DNA of 64,000 bases from Hydractinia symbiolongicarpus (lineage: Eukaryota > Cnidaria > Hydrozoa > Anthoathecata > Hydractiniidae). Each line of letters begins with the position of its first letter. Position 1 is the stretch's first letter. Location: the NCBI RefSeq assembly GCF_029227915.1, contig NC_079884.1, forward strand, positions 7,440,001 through 7,504,000. The letters run 5' to 3'. Positions 24,960-35,015 of this stretch are shown here, one piece after another. The notes beneath the pieces are model-generated. The model saw nothing but the letters and a program-made list of their open reading frames with translations. It was not told the origin of the DNA and searched no databases. Made by a program: the position numbers and the translations under genes.

Positions 24960-26281
24960 ATTACCTACGTAAGTCCTAGAAAACGAAACCCCCAGTTTCG
25001 CTATTTCAACATTGAAGAGAAACGATTAGGTAATTAAAGTACAAAATTGAAAGGCATTGTTTCTTTTTTATCCACTATTAAACAAAATGTTTAAATGCAC
25101 ATTGGCCTCAAAAGAAGACCAGCTGAACGTCGCCTATCGCCTGCTCCTTCTTATTATTATGCATAAAAAATTTTTGCAAAAGGCTTTCGTAACAACTTTA
25201 CACGAGCATCGAATTTTATCCAATATTAATACAAAAATAAAGGATTACCACAAGCTGTACCGCATAATACGCAGAGGTCTAAGCGCCAACCGAACTTGTG
25301 TTTATTGAAGTGACTATGTAGCCCAGGGTAGCATGGAATTTCACTTAATAACCAAGCTTCAGGAATGAGCTCGAAAATGAGGGAGAAAATGTTATGTTAT
25401 TAGGCTTCCCTGTATTAGTATTTTCGATAAGAATTTGCATCTCATCAACGTTTTTTCATAAACATATGTAGCTAGCTAACTATCAAAGTTAAAAACTTTT
25501 AGATGGAGGTGATAAAAAATTATCTATTGTCCAACAGAGAAGCATTGAGGTCTTTATGTAGTGTAAATATCTGCGTTGATTAAAAAAGATTGACGCTGGT
25601 TGTTACATCAACAGTAAAATTTGATATTGTTGTTGGTTCTTGTAGGATGCCTTGTAGAAATTGATATAAAAACCGTTTCCCATGCTTCTTGTAATTTGAT
25701 TTTCGTGTTAGTTTAAGAGCGCTAACCTTATCAGAATCCTTGAAAACCTGTATTACCCGAATCTATAATCCAGGCAGTTAGTGAGCGGTTAAATTGTGAA
25801 GGTAATGCTCAATTAACCTATCACACATTTAGCCACGTTGTTGTTTCATTCTTAAACAAATATCCTACGTGTTGATTGTAGCAATAAATAGAATCGTTGA
25901 CATATGCTCAATTAAACATGCTTTTCAAATTAAATAATAAGGAAGTTCTAATTATAAGAACGAACGATGCGTCGGTGGAAAGAGAAATGAATTGAACATT
26001 TATGTTGGCTGACAGCAACGCCTTATTTGCATATGGTTTCGTATGCTCTGAGTGTACTCCAACATGTTCTTTCTATTGCTGATTTGATTTTTAGTTTCTC
26101 TTCACGTTGCTTAGCTAGCTCTTGGTTATTAAACGAAACGTGTGCGGTGAAATTTATGAGGCTATAAAATCAAAATGTCATAACAATAGAAATTTTTGGA
26201 GCAAAAAAAAAATGCTTAGTCTGTTAGAATTTGCTAAAAGATATTTTATCTTCTTTTATGTTTGTTTTAATCAATCTTTTC

Positions 26282-26400
26282 TATAACAGCCGTGTTTGCA
26301 ATTTGTCTGTCCGTTACGGAAACACGAAATGCGATATATAAAGGACGGGCGACCCCTTGGATTTTATCACGGGTTGACGACTCGTCTTTATAATAATTTA
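26282..26400. repeat. Dispersed repeat, copy related to 38786-38985
   Basis: Shared blocks are GTTACGGAAACACGAA, ATGCGATATAT, GGACGGGCGA.CCC, TGGATTTT.(T/C)CACG and TATAATAAT. This copy is shorter. No coding content; probably a SINE- or MITE-like dispersed repeat. Confidence 0.65.
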
Positions 26401-27274
26401 AAGATCTACTGTATATATAAATTAAAACCTGAGATCTTTTTGCAAATTGATACATTGTTAAATTTAGTTACAAGTTTTTGATATACAAACACCATACGTG
26501 CTGATTAGAGGATTCAAATGTTTCCTGACGCTATCTGCGGGATATGAGCATAACAATTAAACAACAATTAAACTTCCATAAAAAGTTGAGAAAAGTCGAG
26601 TGTCTGGATTTAGTTTTCATTCAATGTTGTTAAGTCTTACAGAAGAGTATGTAGATTTTACTAGCGCTCAAAAAAGACAACTATATGCAATCCACATGTT
26701 GCATTAAAAAAATAAGATTATATCGTTTCTCCCTCTCCATATGTCAAAGGGAATACATTTCTTAGAATTCAATTTTAATAAAAAAAGGCTTTGTTTAAGT
26801 ATAAAAAGCAATTGAAAAAGATAATTAATTGACTAATGATTAACATGGAGTTGTCAATGCTGTTTGTTTTTCTAAAACTAAAGTAGAAATTTTATTGATA
26901 TTTGTGAACACTTAATGGTTTTAAAGTCTCAAAAAATAAATATGGATGTATCGATTATTCAGTTTTTTTATTTACCTTTGCCAAAATATTTATTTTTAAT
27001 TGCTTATTGTTAAAAAAAAGTCGGCAAAAAGTTGTGTAAATCTTTTTAATTCGACACTTGAAAAATATTTAGTCACTTGAAAAATATTTGTCACTTTAAA
27101 TTTTTTGTTGACTAAATTTAATCAGTAAATTTTTTAAGAAAAAAATTTCTTTTAAAATACCAAAAAATTTTAAAGTTAAAATATCCAACCTTTTTATCCT
27201 TCTAATTCACCGTTCCCGTAAAAGAGAGTTTTCGCAATGCATTGTGGTAAATGTAGTCAAAAACATAAACAATC

Positions 27275-28873
27275 ATGGAGGCGTCAGGAGAAAAAACACT
27301 TAATACAGATATTTTATCAGCTTGTTCAACACCTAAAAACAGCTTTTTTCAAAGCTTTACTTCACCAAACAACATCGAAGTTTTCTTAGACAATTTATCT
27401 ACAGATTTCACCGTAGAGAATGCTACAAACATTGGGAATTTGCCAGGAACTTCAACAACAAACGCTGCAGCTGGGGGAGGATTTACATGTTGTGTACCTT
27501 TATGTTACAACAACTCAAAAAGAAACAGAGAATTGTCGTTTTACGTCATTCCAAAAGATGAAGGTTTAAGAAAGACTTGGCTTTCAAAAATAAGTAGAAA
27601 AAACTTTAAACCAACATCAGGCCATAGAGTATGCTCTGCTCATTTTGAAGGTGGTAAAAAAACGTACATGAACAATATTCCAACGATTGTACCAAAAACT
27701 ATAGCACCTACACCGGTTAAAAAAAGAAACACCATGACTAGTCTTGGTTTAAAAAGAAAGCTACCTTCCCCTGAAAAACCTAAAGATCCTGAGCTGACTG
27801 TAGAGGAGGCATTACAGCAAGAGATTCAAAAATTGGAAGCCACCATAGCTAATATGAAAGTTGAAATAACAAAAAAAGAAAACTCATTATTAGCAGAGAT
27901 AAATTCTTTACAAACAGAAGTTGATGAAAATAAATTTACAGTGGACAGATTTAAATACAACACTGCACATTTTAAATTTTACACTGGTTTTGAAAGCTAC
28001 GAAATGTTTAAACTTGTACTTGAATATTTACAACCAGCTGCTGACTCTCTAATATACTGGGGATCAAATACTAACATTGAAAACACAAAAACCTATAATG
28101 GTAAACGTGGGCGATCCAGAGCTACAACAGCTGAAACAGAATTTTTTATGATTCTTATTAGACTTCGCTGTGGATTTCCTATTGAAGACATGGCAATACG
28201 ATTTAACATGTCGACTAGTAATGTAAGTCGAATATTCATTACTTGGATAGACTTTTTGCACACTCAACTGAGAGTACTTCCTATATGGGCTTCAAAAAAA
28301 ACAGTAGCAGAGACAATGCCAAAATGTTTTAAAGATTTATATCCCACAACACGTGTTATAATAGACTGTACAGAAATATTTACAGAGATGCCTTCTTCAT
28401 ACCGCAGCCAATCAGCTACTTTTTCCAGCTATAAACATCACAACACTGCTAAAGGATTGGTAGGGATTGCACCAAGTGGAGCAGTTACATTCGTATCTGA
28501 TTTATATGCTGGAAGAAGTAGTGACCAAAAAATTACTCGACACAGTGGAATTTTAAATTTATTAGAACATGGTGACTCGTTAATGGCTGATCGAGGATTC
28601 GATATTGAAGAGGATTTACCTGATGGAGTAACTCTTAATATACCTGCGTTTCTAAAAGGTAAAACACAACTAGATTTGGGAGAAGAACTTGAAACTAGAA
28701 GAATTGCTTCTGTAAGAGTTCATGTGGAGAGAGCAATTAATCGAGTTAAAAACTTTAGAATTTTACAGTCAATATTTCCATTGTCAATGGCACCTGATTT
28801 AAATAAAGTCTGGGTAATTTGCTGTTATTTAGTCAATTTTCTTCCACCACTTATAGCACAGAATGAGGAATAA
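27275..28873 (+). CDS. THAP-domain DDE transposase (ISL2EU-like)
   Basis: 532 residues, one exon. Residues about 71-140 form a THAP zinc finger: CCVPLC, then W in KTWLSKISR, then RVCSAHF, then NNIPTIVP. A coiled coil follows (about 175-217). The catalytic part has the DDE_Tnp_4 pattern: D in IIDCTEIF, the YKHHNTAKGLVGIAPSGAVT segment, GRSSDQ, D in MADRGFDI, and E in VHVERAINRVKNFRIL. It would cut and join the ends of its own element in the nucleus. The frame is intact, and a polyadenylation hexamer AATAAA (28869-28874) overlaps the stop codon. The start is 27-70 bases inside the left inverted repeat, so the TIR probably carries the promoter. Confidence 0.9.
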   Translation: MEASGEKTLNTDILSACSTPKNSFFQSFTSPNNIEVFLDNLSTDFTVENATNIGNLPGTSTTNAAAGGGFTCCVPLCYNNSKRNRELSFYVIPKDEGLRKTWLSKISRKNFKPTSGHRVCSAHFEGGKKTYMNNIPTIVPKTIAPTPVKKRNTMTSLGLKRKLPSPEKPKDPELTVEEALQQEIQKLEATIANMKVEITKKENSLLAEINSLQTEVDENKFTVDRFKYNTAHFKFYTGFESYEMFKLVLEYLQPAADSLIYWGSNTNIENTKTYNGKRGRSRATTAETEFFMILIRLRCGFPIEDMAIRFNMSTSNVSRIFITWIDFLHTQLRVLPIWASKKTVAETMPKCFKDLYPTTRVIIDCTEIFTEMPSSYRSQSATFSSYKHHNTAKGLVGIAPSGAVTFVSDLYAGRSSDQKITRHSGILNLLEHGDSLMADRGFDIEEDLPDGVTLNIPAFLKGKTQLDLGEELETRRIASVRVHVERAINRVKNFRILQSIFPLSMAPDLNKVWVICCYLVNFLPPLIAQNEE

Positions 28874-28918
28874 ACAATATATATATATGAATATAAAATG
28901 TATATAAAAATATATATG

Positions 28919-30604
28919 CTATGTATCTTTAAATATTTCGTTGGACATAAAGTCAAAATAAAATTTTGTCAGACATGGTAACCAATTCGTGTTCCATTTT
29001 TCACTCTCAAACTTTAAAGTTTCAATGTGCATAAATTTTTCAGTATAAACTATAAAATCCAATTCACTAATTCCAGTTACTGCCATGACACCTTGGCACT
29101 GAAAATAATATATGTGACTCCGTTTAAGTTTGGGTTCTTCATCACACATTTGCAAAAAAAAACTTTTGTCGCCACATGCTTCTTCGATCGTCAAATCTTT
29201 TTTTGAAAAAGGGCATTTAACTTCAATTGCTTTTGTTTCGCTAACAATTCCATCTGGACTGCAACCCAACCAAGGCCATTTAGGATTTATAAAAAAACCA
29301 CATTTTTCCACAGTAACTTCTTTTGCTAATTCATATTTTTTTACTGCAATACTTTCCGTAGAAATTCCATAATTACAGGCTTCTGAAAAAAAAGACTTAT
29401 TTTGACACAAAATCTTTTTCAACAATGAAGTTGGAAAGACCCCTTTACGCCTGTTTATTACACTTCCAAAATTAGATGCAGTTAACCTTTTTTTTCGTTC
29501 TGCAAACCACGCTTTGCTATTAGATTGCTTTATCGTTTTCTCTTCAATATTCTTAATTTCTTTGCATGTTACACTCAAATGATTTTTCACGAAATTAAGA
29601 TTAAGCTCTGTCAGCAGGGTACTTTCAATATCAAAATTAAAGTTTTCAATGAGTGCATTAATATGTTTTCTAACTGGTGCATTTTCCTCTGCTTCCATCT
29701 CACAGTTTGTCACAGATGTTGTGAAAAAAGAGCAAGGCTCATAGTCATTTCCTTGTAGCAAAGTAGCCATTGTTACTCCTTGTTTAAGTTTTAATAAGTT
29801 CCCACTAAGCTGCTTCATTTTTTCACTTGATGGTTCTCTTGCAAATAACGGTGTCGAACAGTGCTTTCGGTCACCAGTAACTATTGGTCTTTTGCGACTT
29901 TTATTTTTGTCCTTTTCAAAATCAGCCTTTTCAAACTGCAAGTTTGAAAATAAAATAGCCTCAGAGTTCGCAGCTTCACCAGGTACATGCCACTGTTGCA
30001 AAACATCTGTACATACTTTATCATCAGGAACACTTTTCAGTTCTAGTTCCCTGTAATCTACAAGCTGGTAAAGGACTGCAGCGACATGCTTACAACAACC
30101 CCCTGCTCCAGCTTTGCAGTTGCATTTAGCATATAAAACATCTCCAGATTTTTGACAAAGGTGAATGTACACGCTGTATTGAATTTTCTTCATGGAGGCT
30201 GTTACCAGGCATTTAACAATAAACAAACTTGTATTTGCAACAATATTTGGTTTTACTCTGACCTTCTTCACGAAATGCTCTTTAAATAACCTGTATCCCA
30301 GAATTTTGTGCTTAATTGCACCTCTAGATTTATTATCCACTTCTAAAGTATCTTCTACCATATACTTTTGTAGTTTTTTATGAGAAATGGCAGGCAAAAG
30401 AGATAAGTCTTTGGACCATTCTTTTATACTACAGGTCAGTTCCTCTTCTTCGTCTCTTTCAATTTCCTGATTTGAAATTTCTCTGAAAACTGGCCTTGAT
30501 ACCGTGCTAGAGCTTTGAGAAAAGCTAGGCTCAAGGGCAGTATCATTATCCGTAAAAAATATACTTAAATCTTCATTAAAATCCATTATAAGTTGTCGTT
30601 TCAC
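28919..30604 (-). CDS. SWIM zinc-finger and YqaJ-like nuclease (transposon accessory protein)
   Basis: 561 residues, one exon, convergent with the transposase. A SWIM motif lies at about residues 160-180 (CNCKAGAGGCCKHVAAVLYQ: CxC...CxH). The C-terminal half is a YqaJ/lambda-exonuclease fold of the PD-(D/E)XK class: WFAERKKRLTASNFG, the GxxxE helix (YGISTESIAVKKYE), D in LGCSPDGIV, ExK in AIEVKCPFS, and QxQ in YYFQCQGVMAV. All expected catalytic residues appear present. Its job in transposition is not established to my knowledge; end processing is a guess. Unlike the related protein at 49-51 kb, I see no SAP domain or PHD finger. Confidence 0.87.
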   Translation of the reverse strand: MKRQLIMDFNEDLSIFFTDNDTALEPSFSQSSSTVSRPVFREISNQEIERDEEEELTCSIKEWSKDLSLLPAISHKKLQKYMVEDTLEVDNKSRGAIKHKILGYRLFKEHFVKKVRVKPNIVANTSLFIVKCLVTASMKKIQYSVYIHLCQKSGDVLYAKCNCKAGAGGCCKHVAAVLYQLVDYRELELKSVPDDKVCTDVLQQWHVPGEAANSEAILFSNLQFEKADFEKDKNKSRKRPIVTGDRKHCSTPLFAREPSSEKMKQLSGNLLKLKQGVTMATLLQGNDYEPCSFFTTSVTNCEMEAEENAPVRKHINALIENFNFDIESTLLTELNLNFVKNHLSVTCKEIKNIEEKTIKQSNSKAWFAERKKRLTASNFGSVINRRKGVFPTSLLKKILCQNKSFFSEACNYGISTESIAVKKYELAKEVTVEKCGFFINPKWPWLGCSPDGIVSETKAIEVKCPFSKKDLTIEEACGDKSFFLQMCDEEPKLKRSHIYYFQCQGVMAVTGISELDFIVYTEKFMHIETLKFESEKWNTNWLPCLTKFYFDFMSNEIFKDT

Positions 30605-31074
30605 TATCCTTCCCTCAAATAAGCCTTTTTCTACTTTGTTTTGTTAAACACTTGATTAATCTATTACAGAGATAAAGTTTTTACAAAGAGCTATGATCAT
30701 GGAGATAATTATTTTGTAACAAAACATGATTACTCTCCACAATATATTGCTACGGTTATTTAATTGTTACACGCAAGCAATTTTTTTTAATTTCGGTTTT
30801 TTTTCTTGACTTCAAGTACCACAATGCATTGCGCATCTCACTCTTTATGGGAACGGTGAATTTATAAGCAATAAACTTTTAATACATACAAAAAGAAAAA
30901 GTCGCTGACAAAACTTAATCGAAAAAACTTAAAGTCGGTAAAAATGAATGATTGGTAAAACAGTCGGTAAAAATATAGATAAAAATAAAATAATAAAAAA
31001 AATAAAAATATAATATATTAGTCAATGAGCCAAAAGTTGGTCACTTTTATGACTAAGAGATTTATGTTATAGTT

Positions 31075-31248
31075 TACCGTAAATGACCTATTAAACGCCC
31101 TGGACGAAACCACTTTGGAATAAACGCCCACGGTCGTTTATTTTTCTCCACAATATTAGTGGGCTTAACCAATTATTAGCGTGGTTAAATTTTCTATCCA
31201 CAGATTTTATATATTTGGAACTGGGCCTGTAATTGGTCATTTATGGTA
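31075..31248. mobile_element. MITE with ACGCCC motifs, 174 bp
   Basis: Terminal inverted repeats TACCGTAAATGACC (31075-31088) and GGTCATTTATGGTA (31235-31248), 13 of 14 paired. The inside contains TATTAAACGCCC and AATAAACGCCC, motifs shared with the elements at 42136-42406 and 62930-63339. No coding capacity. Confidence 0.65.
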
Positions 31249-31543
31249 TATATAGAAAATAAAACCTTAAAAAAAATTACATTTTAGTTTTTTAAGTCTT
31301 TCTGGATCTTGAATATCTTTCTTCCCCTACCTCGTTTTAACTTGAAACTTCCATATAAAGAAAATAGACGGCCCTAAAATCTTTTTTTTGTACTTGTTAT
31401 GTAATTCCACGCAGAACGCCAATTATAGTCGCGAGGTTCTCACATCATGGTTAAAATTAACGACCCATGCTTTTTTATTGTAACAGATGTAACTAATAGG
31501 GAGAATGTTATGTAATATCAAGCCGTTTGTGGTTTCAGTTTGC

Positions 31544-31551
31544 TATAAAAG
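31544..31551 (+). promoter_or_regulatory. TATA box of gene 6
   Basis: TATAAAAG, 86 bases before the start codon of gene 6. The upstream blocks of genes 3-5 are not seen here. Confidence 0.65.
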
Positions 31552-31629
31552 AACACTGCTAGAGGTTGTTGTCATTCACGAAGTTGAAGACTTGTTTTCA
31601 CTAGCAAGTAGTTGAATTACACAGACGAC

Positions 31630-32798
31630 ATGAAGATCATCATTGCTGCCTTAGCTCTGCTTGCTGGTAAGGTGTTCATGTTGCTTTAGAATCAAAGCTT
31701 TTTATTAAAAATTACTTTTGTTATAATGAATTTATTACTTTTTTTGGCTATAATCTAAAATAAGAACCTTTTACTATTTTATCTTAGTGGTAAAAGGAGT
31801 ACGGGCTGTAAAATATATTAAAAATCAGTAAATTAAACTGAAGAGTAAGTAGGTAGTAGGCACTATTTGGTAAACAAATTGCTTGCTCATTCTAAATGTT
31901 TTTCTGTCCTCAGTGATCATAAACTTTTCCACCGCCATTAGCTCGGTTTTCGTGTAAGTCACTAAAGTATAAAATCATCAGCCCGTTTTGCTCCTCTAAG
32001 TTGTAGTTCACATTCTTTTTCTTGCACTGTTACAATTTTTCTTAATTTCTTTAATTTAGGTACCTATGCTCTCCAATACAAACACGTAACTGGACCAACT
32101 CCACCCCCAATTGCTTGTAAGTATTTTTTAAGATATCTATTTAACGAATTAAAAAGATACTCACTTAGATTTTTTGGTAGTTTCCTTTTTGTATTTAAAA
32201 AATTGTTAAATTAAATATCTTGGCTTATTCTAGGTCCTAAATCTCTTTGTGCGGGAAAACATGACGGAAATTACGGTTATGCCAACGGATATGGATACAA
32301 TGCCAAAAAAGATAACTATTTTGTTCAATGCCTCGATGGAATTGCTTACTGTCAAGCTTGCTGGCCATTAACCATGAAGTTCAGTGAACGATGCAACCAA
32401 TGTGTATATAATTTAAATGGTATGTTTTACTTCAGCGTATGTTTGAGTCATAAAATTTCATCTTCGCTTTTGTCTAATTATTCTTCCTAATAAATCCATA
32501 TACATGTTTTTTGTTTCTTTTACCAGATCCATGCCACACAACAAAGCCATGGATCCCAGAAAAACGTTACAAATGTCCCGACGTATGCCCAGGAAAAGGA
32601 CCACACTACACTGGAAACGTAGCAGATCACCACAATTCTCTTCATTACGTTGGATGCTGGAAAGGAGTTACCGTTGGATGTGTGAACTGCCCAGCTCCAC
32701 TGAAATTTAACGAAGCTGAGAATGCCTGTCTTTGGGAAGGAAAATACGTTACACAACCTCTACCCCACAAATCTAAATACCAACCAAAGAAATATTAA
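31630..32798 (+). CDS. Secreted two-domain chitin-binding-like protein, paralogue 6
   Basis: Exons 31630-31666, 32060-32116, 32234-32419, 32527-32798; GT-AG, phase 1; 183 residues. Signal peptide MKIIIAALALLAGTYA, then LQYKHVTGPTPPPIAC, then domain 1 with a three-residue insertion giving a GYANGYGYNAKKDNYF loop, then domain 2 (CPGKGPHYTG, HYVGCWKG, VGCVNCPAPLKFN, NAC). The tail is longer and basic (QPLPHKSKYQPKKY). With gene 7 it forms a subgroup marked by the Gly/Asn/Tyr-rich insertion and the KKY end. Extracellular chitin binding is predicted as for the cluster. Confidence 0.87.
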
Positions 32799-33213
32799 AC
32801 CGATATCTAAACAAAAATTTTACGGTGCTTGATGATAACTATTGTTTTGTTGGATTGAATTTTTGTTTATTGCTTCATGACTGTCAAAATGTATTGCTTC
32901 ATATTTCGTGAATATTGTAGTTTATATTAACCTATTCATGTTTTCTTTTTACTAGTTTTATATGAAACTTGTTGAAATAATCAAACACAGTTTCCTGGAT
33001 AAAGGCAATACTATATTTCCAAGTGGATAAGAATCGCAAATAATAACATAGTAATAGATAGCAAGTAATAATGTTTTTTAAACATCTTTATTTCGAATAT
33101 TTTTTAAAAAAATTATATTGCTAAACCGATCTGCTTTTATTAAATCTTAATGCATCTAGTGGTGCAAATTTTTAAAGTTTTTTTCTCGGGCCAAACAATG
33201 GTTGCCAAGGGGA

Positions 33214-33231
33214 GGGGGGGGGGGGGGGGGG
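33214..33231. repeat. Poly-G tract, 18 bp
   Basis: Eighteen G in a row following GGGGA. A G-quadruplex is possible; the length is likely uncertain in the assembly. Confidence 0.9.
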
Positions 33232-34500
33232 AAATGTCCCCTTCCCTCTAAAAAACTAATAGATCTCGCAACGGCACCGATGTGGTAATGTGTCCACTGC
33301 TGAATGAAGAATAATAAAATCAGAATTTTTTATGGTCAAAATGATGTGTTAACCGTTTATATGGCAACCTGTGCGAAGGAGTGCAAATACACGCTTTTTC
33401 TTCATAAGAAAAAAGTTTATATCCACAAAAGGCTTTTGGAAGTTCACTTAGGGATTTGTCAATCAAGAAGTACTGAAATGTCCCTTCAAAAAGGGCAAAG
33501 TGAGAGAAGAAAGAACAGTTTCAAGAACATTTTAACTTTGAAAAAGTTAAAACCATTTAAAGGCTTTCTTTAGAATGATTGTTCTTATAAGTTTTGGGTA
33601 AAAAATATACACATTTCGTTGGGAGAGCATGTACTTTTTTCTAATACTTTCCCTTTTTGTGGTATTTGGAGAAAACTCGTGTCTACTATGAACATTTTTT
33701 GACTTGTTTACAAGACTTATAAAGTATATTGCACACCCATTTCTCACCCAATCACATGTTCAGCCAAGAACAATCCTTTGGGCTAGTCAATTACCACGAT
33801 GTTTCAACCAAAGGCAAAGGGTTAGGATCCAGTTTCAAATGTTTCGTATAATAATGACCCATCATTCTTTAAAAATTATGGGACGTAAAAATATATAAAA
33901 GAAACAAATGACAAGAATTAATCTACCTAAGACATATCTTTCCACTTTATTACTACACAATTACTATAAAAAGGCAGCAAAAAATAAAACAGCAAGATCC
34001 TAAAGAAAAACAGAGAAGAAGTTTGCTTTTATTAAAACAAAATTGTTTATGATTTTATTAAAATGGGTGAAAAATAAAAAAAACTTTGGGTACACGGGGA
34101 ACCTGTTAAACGCGAGTTTAGTATCCTCTCGCGATTGTTTCAAATCTCTCCATGAACACCTTAAGTGATCTAAATGTTAAACCACAGAAAAGGGGAAGTG
34201 TTACGACAGCATTTAGTGTATGAATGTACAAACTAAAAATGGAGGAAGTTACAAAATGAGCCCAAAAATTAGCGGTGAGAACCTGTAGTGTATCTTTTTC
34301 CACAAAAATATGTATTAAAACAATCTGAACAATCGGGGGATAATTTAAGTTCGTCTTCATGACAAATACTGAGAAAGCCCATCTTCGTAATGCCATCGTC
34401 AACGTAAAATGCTATCGTTTTTAACGACAACAAACTATTATTAGCAAAATGCCACCACTAAGAAATAAAAAAAATAAATACATGTTATGGAGAGCATTAA

Positions 34501-34665
34501 CTTTTTACTATCTCGCCTGCGAGGAGTATTCAAATACAGCTGTCCGTCCCAAAATGGAAATTTTTGGCTCTCTGAGCACCGACACGGGAGTAGTCGTGTG
34601 TTCGAATCTCATCTTGGAAACTATTTTTACTTTTTTTTTTCTTTTTACTATCTCGCCTGCGAGGA
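34501..34665 (+). mobile_element. Retroposed tRNA-like insertion flanked by 25-bp direct repeats
   Basis: The 25-bp sequence CTTTTTACTATCTCGCCTGC plus GAGGA occurs exactly at 34501-34525 and 34641-34665. The 115 bp between contain a B-box-like GTGTTCGAATCTC and end in a run of ten T. This looks like a short tRNA-derived retroposon bounded by a long target-site duplication. An alternative is a tandem duplication with later divergence. Confidence 0.5.
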
Positions 34666-34765
34666 TAGGTTTCCAACTCGTAACTAACTAAATGTCCCAA
34701 ATGGTCAATTGCAACGTCACAGATTTAAACTTCGTACCTAAACTCTCTAAGTACTTGGAAGTCAT

Positions 34766-35015
34766 CTAAATGACGTTTCAGGCCAAAATTGGTATTTGTT
34801 TTCGACAAAATTTGGCATAGTTAACAAAAATGGTATGCTGAATATAATAGTGACATCATAATTTTGATTTTTGTCACCTAAATGTCATTTTAGGCCAAAA
34901 TTGGTCCAAAAATTAAAACTACTTTATTTTAGACAAAATTTGGCACAGATAACAAAAAAAGTCTACTAACATGATGGTGACATCAAAATTTTGATTCTTT
35001 GTCACCTAAATGCCG
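34766..35015. repeat. Imperfect tandem repeat, units of 112 and 128 bp
   Basis: Units start with CTAAATG at 34766, 34878 and 35006. Each full unit contains GGCCAAAATTGGT, GACAAAATTTGGCA, then TGACATCA.AATTTTGATT and TTGTCAC. The third unit is only a start. Confidence 0.75.

Larger units (their letters stand above)
22613..27203. other. Intergenic, no gene recognised
   Basis: Open frames at 23911-24117 and 25057-25308 have no recognisable motifs. The stretch contains a (CGTT)8 microsatellite at 22663-22694, a fold-back sequence at 24811-24959 and a copy of a dispersed repeat at 26282-26400, listed separately. Confidence 0.45.
27204..30862. mobile_element. ISL2EU-like DNA transposon, apparently complete
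   Basis: Imperfect terminal inverted repeats of about 45 bp bound the element: AATTCACCGTTCCCGTAAA, then GCAATGCATTGTGGTA on the left (27204-27248), and the inverse ending in GGGAACGGTGAATT on the right (30817-30862). Inside are two convergent open genes 45 bp apart: a THAP/DDE transposase and a SWIM/YqaJ nuclease. A transposase paired with a YqaJ-like nuclease is the arrangement I know from the ISL2EU (IS4EU) superfamily. The target duplication is ambiguous because both ends read AATT: a 2-bp AT or a 4-bp AATT would fit. Both reading frames are unbroken, so the copy may be recent. Confidence 0.85.
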
